From Leucogyrophana mollusca (lineage: Eukaryota > Basidiomycota > Agaricomycetes > Boletales): a stretch of DNA of 64,000 nucleotides. A program made the translations under genes and the position numbers. The notes under the pieces are model-generated. The model searched no databases. It was not told where the DNA came from and saw only the letters and a list, made by a program, of their open reading frames with translations. Every line of letters begins with the position of its first letter. Within the stretch, counting starts at the first letter, position 1. Positions 21,733 to 34,919 of this stretch are shown here, in pieces. Location: contig MU266400.1 in assembly GCA_021014945.1 (NCBI GenBank), positions 51,940 to 115,939 on the forward strand, in the 5' to 3' direction.

Positions 21733-24700
21733 TCATAGCACATTAGCATCCAATCGCCGTGCCTCAGCTTCCTCGTCATCGTCCATCACCACGTCGCTCT
21801 TTCGGTCGGGATCCTCTTGATATGTTGCCCAGATACTATCCCCTTCGGGGCCCTCCACGACCTCCTCCAGCAGTTCCCTTGCCAAATCTTCACGAAATCA
21901 TGAGAAATCGATAAGCGATGGAAGGAATATCGGCAATACCTGAGAGTTGCTCTAGTTCAAGCTTGTCTCTAGCATTAACCCACTCTGGCGGCTCCGCGTA
22001 GCTCATCCTTCCAATAGTGACGATGAACATGTGGATGAGGCCGTTATACTGTCGAGCCGGCGCAATTTCCAGTCTCTCGCGCAAATTTGGCATCGACTCT
22101 GCATGAAATATTAGATGATGAAAGAGGCATAAGGTTTGATTCATCGAGCGAATCAAGCTGTACTCTCGCGTCAGTGCTGCCAACGCGGAAGAGAATTAGT
22201 TGAAGTACCTTGACGCCGTCGACGGCGATGCCATGAGCATTTGATCGTCTTCCCACAGGATCATCGACAAATGAGTCAGATAGAGCACCAGCGAGGGAAT
22301 CACCGCCTGCGACTCCACCAGGATCGTGAGGGCATCTGGATGAGACACGGACAACATTGCAAAGAATGCTAAAATGAATGTTTTCATGGAGTCCGCCTAG
22401 GACAAGGTTTAAAGTCTTCTTAGAAGATCAAGTTAAAAAGTCAAACGACGGCTTACATCCGGGCCTATTCGGCTTGTATCTGCTAGGTGAGAACATAGCG
22501 TTTCAATGTGCGGAAGTCTGGTGAAATCCACTGGCTTCTTTTCAGGAATTGGTGTTTCAGGTTCGGGAAAAGATAGCAAGGAGCGAAACAAGCCCCGCCC
22601 TGAGGGGAAAGTTAGGTGGTTTTTACCATTCGAGATGACACCGCTCACTTGTCGAAAACCAGACCAGAAGGCGTGTGCTGCGTCCCAGCATCCACTGGGG
22701 ACGTGAACCATCCAAGAGGATAGCTAGTATGGTCGGACTCCGAGGTATGAGCGCCAGCCTGCTAGGATGTGAGATACAAGTAAATACGAAAGCAGAAAGC
22801 GAGCCCACTGGTTTTCCAATTCGTCCGGGAGGTTCCAGCACATGGATTCGAGGAACCCGAGTGTTTCTTTTACAAGCGAAGCCAGGCCAGTGGTCTCTTC
22901 ATGACCTTCCTTAATGTCGACGAACTTCTCCCGGATTACCGCACACAGTATTAAGAGTATTTGTGGGGAAGCTTTCTCACCCTGCGAGGGCTCACAAGGC
23001 GATAGAAGGACCGAGTGGAAAGCTGGTATTGTGTATGTTAGGTGCGCCAATAGACTGAAAAGAGCAGATAATTCTGGTATCTACATGTCGTTACCATCTA
23101 CTATTGATGAATTACCAAAGGCGCACACTCACTGAACTGGAGATGGAAAGGACCTGAGCCATCTGAACAAGAGATTGACACACGGTACCGATTGTATAGT
23201 CCCAGTCATAGTCGCTGTGAGGTGTCCCAGAAAGAACCTCGAGAAGTTGAGCAGACGAGAGACTATATTTCTCAGCACATTGACTGGGAGCTGGTGCACG
23301 CATAAGAACCTGAAATGTACTTGATTTGCGGTCCGGAGCTATATGCGTCATGATCGAGCGATGAAGCTAGACCAAGTCAGTTCCACGTTATCGAGCAGGA
23401 GAGAGACACGAACATCTATGCTCCAAATGCGAGGTTCGACCTCCTCAATCTCCTCTTCAAAGGGAGTAGCAATGAATGGTGGTTGAGTTCCGTCCGTCAT
23501 CTCGACGTCAGCGTTAGGCTCCGGGTTATCATCGAAATACTGGGCATCTTCGGAAACGGTTGTGACATTGTCCCCCGACTGTACGCTCCGGAATGCCCCT
23601 CGGATAGGGCTGCTTGGAGGTGACGGGGGATGTGGGCCACCGTTAAAGATCTGCGAGCCAGATTCAAATGCACTGGCAACCCTCGATTGACTTGCAGCGC
23701 CAAAGATCGCATTGGCCGTGCCTTTCCCCTTTGCGTTCTGCGAGCGGCTCGGAGAGGATGGAAACGTTGTGGCTTGGAATCCGGTCGGCATGTTCCTACT
23801 GTCAGGGTTCGGTAGCTTCTTCGAGCGGTCAATTCTCGGAATATCCCCAAAGCGTGGTCGACGAGGGCTTTCTGGTACAGCCCTTGAAGGCCCAGCATTG
23901 GAAGTATTCTGATTCCATGCCAGCATTTGCGAAGGCAGGGGAACTGGGGTGGGTGGTGGCCCCTTGCCGATCTTGTTTGAACGTACGGACCACGGAGCCT
24001 TCCGAACTGACGTTTCCATTTCATGTTGCTAATTTAAACGGTTAGGAATCGTTATTGCGCAGTACTTTTCTTACTTTGAACGTGAATTGTGTCTTGAGGC
24101 GCTCCATTTCCTCCTTCATCTCTTTCTTCATTTGAAGCTGCTTGACATCCGCCTCTTCTTTCGCCGCTTTGAGTCTCGCAACCGAGGCTGCGTGGTCTTG
24201 CGCTGTCTGAATAACGATGAACGTGAAGACTCAAAGTATCGGGAGCAAAGTCTCACTTTCTCAATTCCTTTTCGTAAAATGGAAACTTCACCTTCTTTTG
24301 CAAATCTGGCATCAAGAGCTTTTCGCAAGTCCGTCTGCATCTTCAAATTTTCGTTACGAAGCTAGAAAAGATATACATTGAATACTGATACGCGTAGACA
24401 AGGCGTCCAGGACGTAAGAAACAGCGAACCTCGTCCATTTGGCGACGCAGTAATTCCAGCTGCGCGCTGATCGGCGATTCATTCGCGTGGTCTGCGTTCG
24501 GAGGAGGGGGCTGAGCAGAGTGACCTCGCGAAACGGGAGAAGGACGAGAGGAACGCGCGACAGAAGCATGGCGTGAGCTTTCGGATGACCGGTTGCCAGG
24601 AGGTGCACCATAGTTTATTCCTGAGGCGAAAGGACCTCTTCCTCGCGGCGGTGGCACAGAACCCCTTGAAACGGGAACACAGTTTGAAGTTGATACCGGC

Positions 24701-25023
24701 TGCTTCGAGACGGCTGGGTCGACGGAGGCTCTAGTCTGGGAAATAGCGTTTGCTGTGGAAGGCTGTACGTCGTAAGTTCCATCGGTTCGAACAGATATCT
24801 CTGGAAGGTCGTCCATGTCGTCCAACGTATCGGTGCGTTTGAGATTCCTTCCCAACTGCCAACCGGACGCGGTCTTCTGTCGTTTGGCTGGAGGAGGATC
24901 ATCTTCCACAGTTAATTGACTGCTGAGTGAACGTTTGAACTTGGATTCCTCAGCATCCAGGACAGCAAGTGTCTGGTCGTCGAGGACGATATCGTCCGAG
25001 AAGTAATCGTCTGAGTCCGACAT
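21733..25023 (-). CDS. ATRIP/Rad26/Ddc2-like DNA damage checkpoint protein
   Basis: Starts MSDSDDYFSDDIVLDDQTL, an acidic N-terminus like that of checkpoint partners of ATR kinases. A Ser/Pro-rich region follows, then a coiled coil over several exons: SAQLELLRRQMDE, LRNENLKMQTDLRKALDAR, VARLKAAKEEADVKQ and EEMERLKTQFTFK. A basic Pro-rich segment begins METSVRKAPW. The C-terminal half (22,000-23,400) is helical with many introns, ending in an acidic tail (VVMDDDEEAEARR) at 21733. The family binds RPA-coated single-stranded DNA and recruits Mec1/Rad3/ATR. The overall layout (acid patch, coiled coil, helical repeats) fits ATRIP, but sequence conservation is low, so this is a family-level call. 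The C-terminal joins are uncertain. Confidence 0.65.
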
Positions 25024-25738
25024 ACTAGGAAAAGGTCACAGAATCCGCGTTCCTCTACTGGAACGTCGAATATTGGCCAGCGCGGGCGATTGGGAATGTA
25101 ATAGACATGCACCCAGTTCTTTCGAGTCTTCAAAGTTCAAATGCTTTGTCGCGAGCCGTCTCGTACCGCCGGAAAGCGTGAGAACACTGGTTCCCGGCAT
25201 TATGCGGCACGTTTGGCTCTAGCTATGCTCCTGTCCCTCGTCTCTCTCTCCCTACCATCACGGTGGCGATGAGTCGTTTCAGACCATCGAGCAACCTCAG
25301 CGGTAACGACATCGGCGCAATTAGACCCATCAATCCGCTTGTTTGTATCACCGTTTGCATATACTTACCCCACACACCAGGCAAACAACCCGGACTCGGG
25401 CTGCCTAAGTCGTACGGCTTATCATCGTAGGTAGGCCCATTGCAATGAGGCTGGCAAGTTTAGCAACGCCAATAACCTGACCAACTTAAGGAATCTAGGG
25501 AACTTCCAACTGAAACCGTCACAGTCCTTATATGCGCTAGCCCATCACCCATGGTTTGATGGGGAGGCTGCTTTCGTTATCGCCTGACTCGGAACTGCCA
25601 ACAAATTGAATTACGGAAAGCCTGGCAGAATACATATATCGCTGTGATCGTCGGCCAAGTATGTACTTCTTACTCCCATACACGACGAATTCGGTACTGC
25701 CCTGTGAATTAATTCCTGACATCCGCAACATAGTGATA
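25024..25738. promoter_or_regulatory. Bidirectional promoter region
   Basis: A 715-bp gap between the divergent ATRIP-like and DUF6533 genes. No other gene seen. A frame at 25537-25731 (-) has no motif. Confidence 0.4.
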
Positions 25739-27366
25739 ATGTCTGCATTGTATAACCCAGTCGATGTTTCCCTCGCTGAGGGCCTTCAAACCGTAGACGT
25801 AAGCCATCCTCTTCTCAGCTTTTCACTCTCGCTTATATCCCCCCAGTTTGTGTTCGGTAAAGTGTTGTTCACTATAAAATAATTGTCTATTCACTCCAGT
25901 TTGGTTTTTTTGTTGGATCGAGCAGTTGCCCTTGCTACCATATCGGTATAGTAACGTTCCGACACGTTCGAGCCAAGGCTAATCACGCCGTGCGTCAGGT
26001 ATTCGACTATGCCATTAATCTTGACGACGAAGTAAGTGTCGAACACTTGTGCAAGTGCCAAGCTCTTGACGAGTGCAGGTCATGTTCATCCTCAATTCGA
26101 GGTGGACCTCAGCCAAAGTCGTGTATATCATCTGTCGCTACACGCCTTTCCTTATCTGGGGTGTCCAAGGGCCGCGTGAGTTCATCGTGTTGATGTATAT
26201 TCTGTAGTACTGACCCCTCTTAGTGATTCTTGAGACCAACATGGATCCCAGTGTAAGTAATGACTTGGTCTGCCTCCATTTTACTGGAGCGAACTCATTC
26301 CTAGGTTTGCTTGCCCCTGTTCGCAGGCACTACAGGTACGGTATTTTCAGACACTCTGGAAGGCGCCCACGCTCAACACGCTTTGTTCAGGGTTGACAAT
26401 GATCATCCTCTGCGGGTCAGAATGTATGTCCGTCCATTTACATGCTCATACTTCCTAGCTCAGCTCTCGCAGACATATTCCTTCTGAGGACTTACGCCCT
26501 TTGGGCATGTAGTAGGCGTGTACAAGTGGTGCTACTAGCGAGCTTCGTAGTACGTCCCTATTCGTTCATAAACCTCGGCTCCTACATGACATGCTGCAGG
26601 TGATTCTGGTGCCAATAGTTACTGTGCTGGCCAAATACCAGACCACCGTCACAAGTAAGTTTCTAGGTCCACACCAATATTTGCGTTTCACTGACAGTCT
26701 TGAACTAGCCTCGAAACCTCCATTATCAATCATGCCTGGATGCAATCTTCAAAGTCATAACCAGACTTTCCTCGCCGCCTATGCACTGCTAGTGCTGTTC
26801 GAGCTTGGTATTAATGTTCTTCGCGCGCTGAAATCTACAGGCTCTCACGGAGATAACAGAAGTATTCATCCTCAGTGTATATAGAGTCCTCAAGTATTAC
26901 CGCGACTCAAGAAGCCAACTTCTCAAGATACTTGCGCGGCACAGCATATTTTATTTCGCCTGCGCACTCGGTGGGTCACGAGTACTTTCAAGTACACCTC
27001 ACCCTCATCACAACGCCGCACCTCACAGCCCTTGGTCTGATGAATATCTGTGCCGTCTTTTTTCTACCGGTGCGTCCCAGTTCTTATGGGAGCGATCGAG
27101 AGAGCTGATGTAGTCAACGTTGGGGTCAGAACTACTTCAGTGGCTTTTTTGGAGTGTGGGTCATCCTTTATTGCCGAGGAACAACTGGCATTTACTGTCC
27201 TTCTCCGACCAGGTTCCAAGCCATTGCACAGGGTTTGCTCGTCACCAAGATGCAGTTTTACCTGTGGAAAGCTGACCAGGAGCCAATGCTACCCTCTTTA
27301 TCGACGATAGATTTTCCCAATGTTGTAGCAGAGAGGACCGGAGTCCAATACCATTGCCAGATGTAG
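25739..27366 (+). CDS. DUF6533-type multi-span membrane protein
   Basis: Starts MSALYNPVDVSLAEGLQ. Short exons then give VFDYAINLDDEV and SAKVVYIICRYTPFLIWG, which together form the DUF6533 block (YDxxxxLxxEV...W...K.lf...RY) common in basidiomycete membrane proteins. Further hydrophobic exons follow: GLTMIILCGSEY, IFLLRTYALWACSRRVQ, VVLLASFVVILVPIVTVL and FLAAYALLVLFELG. The end reads RSQLLKILARHSIFYFACA, then FQAIAQGLLVTKMQFYLW. About seven membrane helices are expected, reminiscent of receptors, but no ligand or partner is known for the family. At least ten introns are needed; exon edges near 26,850-27,200 are approximate. Confidence 0.75.
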
Positions 27367-27499
27367 TAGGAGCAAGAGCTGCGATCAGGTCCTGATGGTC
27401 TGTGTAATTACGGGATGGTCGCAGGGGCATGGTAATACTAGGGGACGATTAATGTGATCACAAGCAGGTGTAGAAGAGAGGTTGGAATGCGTCTGTCCG

Positions 27500-29200
27500 T
27501 CACCTCCGAGCCGCCCTTGCCTCTTTCCTCGACATGTACACACAGCTGACCAATTTCACCTTCGTCCGTAGCCAAGGCAAAACCTCCGCGTCAATTTTTG
27601 GGCACCCATCCATCCGCAAAGTCTCGACGCCAGCTAGCGTACCAGCGGTTCCCTCTTCACCCCCCGCGTGCATGCGGGATTTAACGAGCCCCATCACGAT
27701 GCCAGTCTGAACGTCAGCGGTGCGCGAGATGTCGACGTGTTTGAGGGATGGGCATAAGAGTTCGCCCGTGGTGCGTTCCGGCTTCGAGAGGGCCTCAAGG
27801 ACGTCGTTGACGACCCCATGGATGGACGATATTTGTAAGGTTTCCAGAAGGCTGGCTTTTAGCAACAGTGCCCGTAAAGTTCTGGACGTTACTGGAGAAC
27901 TACCGATGCTGAGTTCGACCAGGTTGTCTACTCCCACATCCGTCATTTGTGCCAGGGACTCGTCGACCGACATGGGGGCGTTGAATATGCGAAGTATTCG
28001 AAGTGACGGCGCATGTGCGCTCACCAATACTGATCGCGGAGATAGGAGGTTGCGAAGTTCGAGATGCTTTAGGTGGGGCATAGAGACAGGCGGACGCAAG
28101 TTTCCTGTGAGAGAGACTGGCTGTGTATGATCTAAGATGAAAGATTCGAGCATCGGGTTCATTTGAAGAGCTCCCAGAATGTCGTTGCCCGCGTGATTGG
28201 CCCGGATGGTTAATGAGACGAGGCTTCGTATATGCTGCCACGAGCTGCTATTCAGGGAGGTGGTTCCGCCGAGTGTGAGAGTGCGTAGTTTCGAGTTTTG
28301 AAAATGCTCCACGACGTCGTCGATGGCCGAGCAATCGATAAGGTCCAGCTCTTCCAGGTTCGATATGGCCTGCAGCATGGACAATTGGCCAAGAATATGG
28401 TGGAGCGACATTAACCATCGACCCGAAGCCTTGCAGACTTGTAAACTGTTCCAAGACAATGGCGTCAATGCAGTGAATATGGCGGGACTGTCGAGCTCTG
28501 GGGTGGAAGGGCGGAAGATGAGTGCGAATATGTGACTTTTTGATCGTTGTATCCATGTCTGTACTTTGCGAACCGGGTGCTTGTCGGAAATGACCAATGT
28601 TCGCCACAGGCAAGGGGTGGCGATGGTTATGTTGCGCCAATGTCTACAGACGTGGCTTAGAGTCACGACTCGGGCCGCGTCTTCCTCAAGGACAAGCAGG
28701 AATATGCTAGTGAACAACTCTACAGGTAATTTGCCGATATGATACGTGGAGTTGGCGATGCGACGATGTTCCAAGGCGGCCTGCGCGTCAATGGCCTGCT
28801 TCTTTAGCCCACAAAGATCTGCGCGACGCTGAATGTCATCAGACTTGACGCGCTCTAAAGCGAGGTCAGCCATTCTGACAACGGCTTCATGCTTCTCTAG
28901 CTGATGGAAGAGACGGGCTGAACGCGCGTAGCCTTGCCAGCGTTCTGGTGCGAGGTCAATTACTTTCTTAGAGTCGCGAAGTGCTGCTTTAAAATTGCCG
29001 ATTTTCTCGTAGACAGCAGCACGAGAGTCGTATATGCTGAACTGGTCACATCCAAGAGTAATGGCCTGATGACTCAAGTCAGAGATGAGCTAGTTATGCT
29101 TCGACGACACCCTTACCTCGTCGAAATGAGTGAGCGCGTCAGAGAATTGGGATTTCTTGTAGCTAGCAACGCCCTTGGCAAACGCGTCTTTCCACATCAT
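27500..29200 (-). CDS. TPR / F-box / leucine-rich repeat protein, Pof3/Dia2 type
   Basis: Two exons (29117-29200 and 27500-29065, with a 51-nt intron). The first reads MMWKDAFAKGVASYKKSQF, start of the first TPR. TPR repeats continue with SIYDSRAAVYEKIGNFKAAL and WQGYARSARLFHQLEKHEAV. An F-box follows (KLPVELFTSIFLLV, then VCRHWRNITIATPCLW). The rest is a run of leucine-rich repeats (LEELDLIDC, LRTLTLGG, LKHLELRNL, VETLRMDGCPKID). This TPR-F-box-LRR order is that of S. pombe Pof3 and budding yeast Dia2, SCF subunits that act at replication forks and in chromosome stability. Other agaricomycete F-box proteins also use LRRs, but the N-terminal TPRs favour this group. Confidence 0.75.
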
Positions 29201-29589
29201 GGTGAGTCGGTGTCAAGAAAGAAGCAACCCTAATCGAATTGATGCCTCCACACACTTCACGATCACGTGGCTCATACAAGCAAGTTATGTCATTCGTCAC
29301 AAGCACAACGATTTACAGCAAGAGGCCAACAATTCATGCAAAACCAGTCTAAACTTCGGGGAAGTTGGATTCGTAGGAACACGGAGCGTTTGAGCGAGGA
29401 GATGATCCAGGCTTGGAGTCTGCCTCCAAGCGAAGGAGGTTCACGCTTCAGTTGTCGCCTTCGGACAGGTTACCCAACCTGGAAGCGGATCCGCGTTCTG
29501 TCCGGAACGCCATGGAGCAGAGTGGGCTGCGATCGTTGCAATGAGCCAGTGTATCGACTGTGCGGTTTATAGAGAGGCCAATACGGGGG
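29201..29589. other. Intergenic region
   Basis: 389 bp between the start of the TPR/F-box gene and the stop of Upf2, both on the minus strand. No gene, RNA or repeat recognised. Confidence 0.5.
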
Positions 29590-32500
29590 TCAACCAACAT
29601 AGCGAATCTTGATTGCCCCCGCCCGATTACGAGCTTCGAGAGCTGCACGTGAACGTAAGCTTCTGTCATAGCACATTTCCTCAGAATGCAAACCTTTGAG
29701 CTCTTCGGCTTCTTCGCGCTGCTCGTAATTGAGCACCAGACGCTTGAGCTGTTGCTGCTCTACTTTGTCTTGGAGCTGGGCTGAACGGGTATGAACTGCA
29801 AGTGCAGATTCGGCAGGCACAGGAAGGTGGCGGGTCTAATATATAATGAGAAGGGAAACTATGGAGGCAGAGGGTTAAGCACACCTGTTGTCGGTTGCCC
29901 CTCTTGGTAATGACAGTGAAATTCATGACAGCATTGCCTTCCGCTGTGTCGCTCTCGCCGTCTACGTCGCCATCATTGTCGTCTGTGCGTTTCTTCCGCG
30001 CTCCAGGAGCCAAAACGGCCGAGTCCCACCATGCAGACTTCTTATCAACCTTCCTTGACTCGGCCGACGAATCCGTCATGATCTTGGCGAGCTCTTTGGC
30101 AAATTCCGCTTCGGCTTCCTCGGATGGGCCAAGGTGTTCTTGCGCAGACAAAACTACCACTGCCTCCGGAGATGGGGCACGATCTTCGTTCTTTGTGCAG
30201 ACAAATGAGTGTGGAACCAAAGCTAAGGACCTGCACATGCTTACCGAAGACTCTTGACCTGTTGTGTCACCATCTTCCTCATCTTCTGCTGTGGGCCTCT
30301 CACCCTCATCTCCACTTTCTTCACCGCTGTCCTCTCCTGGTGCAACTGTTTGCGACTTCAGCACATGCGAAAACCAAAAGCCAAAATGACTCACGCCCTG
30401 CATTCTGCATCGCCGCATTAAACATTTCATCAACAGCTAGAGCAGCCTCTTCTAAGGTTTTGAAGAGGGTAAGTTTAGGTCTTAGTGCCTACACGAATTG
30501 AGTACTAGTGTCATGGGACATAGAACACCTTGAACATACCTCCAATGAGTCTGAGAGTAAGAAGTCAACATCCATGGGGAGTTCCTCTTTGCAAAGGACG
30601 TAGTACTGTTGAAAGGTTTAGAAGCCACATGTGCGTCAATCAATCTGTGTTACCTGGAAGAACGTCAAAAAGTTGTCTAATTTCTTCTTTTGAGTACCAC
30701 GGTCGAAACACATCCCAACAGTGTCGAGCATGACGCAAACGAGCCTAATGCGGAAAAAGTCATCTGGCATGTCAAGTGGGCATGTCTGGTGGGGAACCGG
30801 ATGTCCGTCGGCTGGAGAAAGTTAACAAAAGGAGTAACCAAAGAGCTGTCGTCCACTCACGGTGTCCGAACGTGACCAGTGACCAGAGAGTGTCAAAGAC
30901 CAAACCAGAGCCGACAAGGCGATAGATGTACAGCTCCCCTAAGTACTTCATGGTGGCCACCCGTCGCTGATTGGTGCTATAGATGTTCTGCTCTAAGCCT
31001 CTTCTAACATCTTCAAGAACCTGATCCACAACAGAGATGGCGAACGCGGGATGATAGCGTTGGAGATCGTAGGTTAACATTGCCAAAAGGCTGACATTGC
31101 TATACTTGATCTTCCAGGACTTCGTGAACACCTTGTGGAGGATACGCCGCACAACGGGATCTTCCCAGTCAAGTTTACGAATAAGCTTCAACACTTTGTC
31201 GATGGTCTTCTTGGCGAGAACATCATAGATCAGATGTCGAACGAACAGTTCCAGGGGAGATCGTTCTTTCTCCTGTCTCGGAGCCCGCTCTGGTGGGTTG
31301 CACTACGCCTAGCATGTAAACGTAGATAATAACATTAGGTTGGCCGACTAACCTGGTAATAGGCATTCTCAAGGAGAAGGATCTGCCTTTGATCGAAATG
31401 TTGCATGCTTTGCTTGCGTCTCATAAGTTCGAGCTAGCACCTTATTAGCTAACTTGCAGACATTTTGAAAGTCAGACAGACCATAGTTCCAAATCTCTCC
31501 CGAGTGTCATCACTCCTGAGCAAAAATCGGCCACAACCTTCGAGGAGCAATGCAATATTCTCCACGTTGGTCCCAGAGAAGTCGTCCAAGCAAACTTTGA
31601 ACATGTGGAGGATAAGATGGGAAGGTACCACACGGAACTTTGTTAGGTTCGACAGGTAGGCAATGTTCTGAAATATGGAAAGTTGGCATTGCAAGCATGA
31701 ATCGCAGACAGGGGACATGCCTTGATTCGGACTTCTGCAAGCTCCTTGACAACGTTCTTCTTGCGCTGTAGATAATGGAACTCTTCGTCCAGCTACCATA
31801 GAGTTCTTTAATCAAACAAAATCAGACAGTTGGGTCACGACAAACTCACCAAAGCAACAAGTTCTGTGCCAATATCCGGAAGATACTTGTTCAGCGTTGC
31901 GATAAACCTAGCGTAGTGAGGCAATAGATCACTCCGGCCTTTCGGAACTGTGGCTAAGAACTACTTGAGATCGTCAGCAACGGATATAGCTTGCAAACGT
32001 TTCAAGGTGACCTTGATCAGTCTTTTCCTGGCAGCCTTAGAATTAAGGAAAGCAAAATCGATAGCAGCTTGATCAATCATTGCTCGATTTGTGGCATCTG
32101 GCAGGCGAGCCAGGAGAGCAGTAAGGAGCTGTGAAGGGCCTTGGGGTGCCAGCTGTGGGGACAGAGGGGGGCTTGCAGCTTTGGGAGACATCGGAGTCGG
32201 AGTTGTGGTCCTTCAAAGGTACTTTAGAAAAACGGTTCCTGATGATCAAAACACCGTACCCTGGTTCTTCCTCTTCGCCGGCAGCCACCACTGCAGGATG
32301 TTCGACATCCCCATTCATACCTTTCTCACTGTCCGATTTCAAGCCCTCTAGCTCTTCTTCGAGCTTTCGCGCTTGTTCTTCAGCCTTTTCCTTATCAGCC
32401 TTTTTTCGTTCTTCGTCTATTTCTTTCTCCTCTTTCTCCTCGCCTTCGATGCCAAGCACGCTCTTAGGGACGAACTCTTTCAAATCCTGAATGTCTTCGA

Positions 32501-33910
32501 AGAACCTGCGCTCTTCTTCATCCTCCCATTTACCTCCGGAGACCAACGTAGATTCCTCTGCATCATCACCCAAACCGCCTGCAGCGTTTGTTCCAATCTG
32601 AATGGAATCTGACTTCTGTGAAACCGTTGGAAGAGAAGGCATGGGTAAATAAAGCAGTTCAGAAAGACTGTTGGATGTGATGAGTAGGCAGAGGAGAGCG
32701 TGATCGGTATGAAGACGCACGTCTGACAATTGGCGAGCAACTTTTCGTAGCCCTTGGTCATTTTCTCGTAGGCTTGTTGTCTGTCTTCGAATATTTCTCC
32801 TGAGCGAATGTATGCTTCGTGATTTCTGCGATCCTGGTCTTGCAAGCGCTGAAGAATGAGGTGAGCCCATGCCACCACCTATCTTCGGTGTCAACTCCTC
32901 ACCTTGTGCTCAATAACCAGTTTCTTGGAAACGTTCTCGAAGTAGCCTTCGCACATACGCTTAAATCGATCGCGAAGGTCCTGCTCAACCAGTTCTTCCT
33001 CTTCGTTGAATATAGCGGGAAATGCGCCCCGCGTTTCACTGGCAGTATGAGAAGACAAGGTGCCTGCTTCGGCTTCGGCGGATATTTGCTTGGTCTGAGG
33101 AGGAGTCAAGCCGAGGAAAGGTCGTGAATATGATTTGAGAAAGGTGGACAGTAAGGGAAGGGACGAAAGGGTGGGATCATTCGATAGCTAAGCAGACCAG
33201 GTGTTAGCAAATAACCGCGCATATATGCACATCATGCTTGCCAATTCCTTGAGAGTTTTCATAACCCATTCACCTCCGCTTCGCTTGGGTGCGTCGCGGA
33301 TGATCCCGACAAGAGCCAACTCAGAGCATACTCGTAGTACTGGTCGTTGGCGCGTCACTCTCGCGGAGTCCTCCTTTTCTCGTTGGTCCACAGGTAATGC
33401 AGATAATGATGCGCGGGAAGGAGCGGCAAGCGCAGCTGAAAGAGAAGACACCAGAACAGGGGTAAATGTAGTCGAAAATCGCCGATGCAGAGCGCATATA
33501 ACCTGCGATCATGGGCATATAGTCACGAAACGCCACCGTAATGGTGCACTTACCTCGACCGCACTCCACACATCTTTTTCTGACTTGCACCTGGAGATAC
33601 CTTCAAGCGTAGCGCTCGCAATCTCGTCAACGTACTTCTCCAAAGACAAGGAATCAATGTCCTTGAGAATTTGATCACGGTTGTCCGCTCCGACAGATAG
33701 ACGCATTCGCTTGATTAGTGCGGTGTGCCGCTTGAGTGACGAGTCAAGTTTGGATAGTTCTGACCAGGATAAGTCTGCAACTAGTTCGGTACGAGGGGTC
33801 TGGTTATCCTGACCTTGGGTATCCAGCCTGGAGTTGAGATCCTTGAGAGCAGCCCGCTTCAGCTGGCGGGCTTTCTCTTCGTCGGTCTTGGGTAAAGATG
33901 CGGGGTCCAT
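29590..33910 (-). CDS. UPF2: Upf2 (Nmd2), nonsense-mediated mRNA decay factor
   Basis: Starts MDPASLPKTDEEKARQLKR. N-terminal MIF4G region exons include LSWSELSKLDSSLKRHTA, DEIASATLEGISRCKS and VCSELALVGIIRD. A Glu/Lys-rich acidic and coiled segment (EEKEEKEIDEERKKADKEK) separates the first and second MIF4G domains. The later exons hold LLTALLARLPDATNRAMID, DFAFLNSKAARKRLIKV and KLDWEDPVVRRILHKVF. An acidic stretch (about 30,000-30,330) precedes the C-terminal Upf1-binding part, FTVITKRGNRQQ then RLVLNYEQREEAEELKG, ending AIKIRYVG. The protein bridges Upf1 and Upf3 on premature-stop mRNAs. Domain order and both ends fit Upf2. About 15 introns are needed and not every one was placed. Confidence 0.85.
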
Positions 33911-34104
33911 TGTATGCTAGCGGTCTCGGCTCACAGGGAGACGAAAAATAAGGCTCAAGCTCGTTGTGGTAGACCGTGGCGAGATGAGTCGGGGCAGGCA
34001 GCGGCACCGCGGCGACGTAGGGCGGCCGAAACCATCATGACATTTCCTTTTTTGGACCACCATTGACTTGCTGCACACCTTCATTGTATGCAGCGAGTCT
34101 CCCT

Positions 34105-34604
34105 TTAGTCTATTACATGCAATTTCTTCAACAGATCTTGATTATCCGTCAACGAGTCCACTGAAGTGCCAATTTCAATGACGGTTTGATTGGGCCAGCC
34201 AGCCTCGCTGGCAACGATCCTCAAATACTCGAGACGATTGTACGCAATGGAGTACCTTCCCTAGGAGGACACTAAGGCTCGTCGGGGTAATGACGCTACT
34301 CTGCTGTTTCTCCCGGTCTACAAGTCTCGAGAGCCGAGTACTTATAATCGACAGAAGACGCCCAGACTTCGTCAAAGCACAAGAATGCCGCCGGAATGCA
34401 GGCTATGGCTCCATTATTGCAGCGGAGTCGATGAATGTTTTATCTCCGAAAATTTCTTCCGGCGGAGGCGAAGTTTTCAAGGTGCGCGATAATTCCGCGA
34501 AATATGACGAGGACTGGTGCCTTGGCATCATTCTGATTGATCCAAGCTCAATACTGTTCGACGGCGAAGATCCACCAACTGAAGCACGCTTCTCACACAG
34601 ATAG
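34105..34604 (-). CDS. Unidentified small locus, possibly two or three exons or a gene remnant
   Basis: The last exon reads GRYSIAYNRLEYLRIVASEA, then GWPNQTVIEIGTS, ending KKLHVID at 34105. It can be joined by a 61-nt GT-AG intron to SGRLLSIISTRLSRL. Upstream in the same frame is RHQSSSYFAELSRTLKTS and IFGDKTFIDSAAIMEP, then an in-frame stop. A different frame over that stop reads IPAAFLCFDEVWASSVDYKY, so another intron or a frameshift is needed. The codon texture looks protein-like but I recognise no family. It lies just upstream of Upf2. It could be a small gene with missed exons or a pseudogene. Confidence 0.3.
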
Positions 34605-34919
34605 GAGGACGACTGTAGCGACAGAATGCAATGGTGACAGTAAATAAATGAATAAACAGCTACATGACGCAAGGAGACTCGGTGTACTAGAGTGGCCACA
34701 AACACGCGACGGGGTTGTACAAGTTAGCTTTAAGATATAAGATATAAGGTGAGTATACAACATAGGCGAGTGATGCAGAGCTAAGACTGAACAGGAGAGC
34801 AGAACAGCAGATCGCAAAAAGCAACACCGACAGCAGTATCGGGAAAGAGGTCCATGAATCCTCAACCACCAGAGCGACCGATCTAAAGAATACATAACAT
34901 CACTTGCACCGACCTTCCT
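34605..34919. other. Intergenic region
   Basis: Spacer with an imperfect AT-rich direct repeat (AAGATATAAG twice, 34733-34749). Probably the 3' end of the Mei2-like gene. No gene seen. Confidence 0.4.

Noticed and set aside
32091..32612. Plus-strand open frames across the acidic part of Upf2
   Set aside because: They are the complement of Glu/Lys-rich coding sequence (runs of Ser/Phe), a typical shadow.
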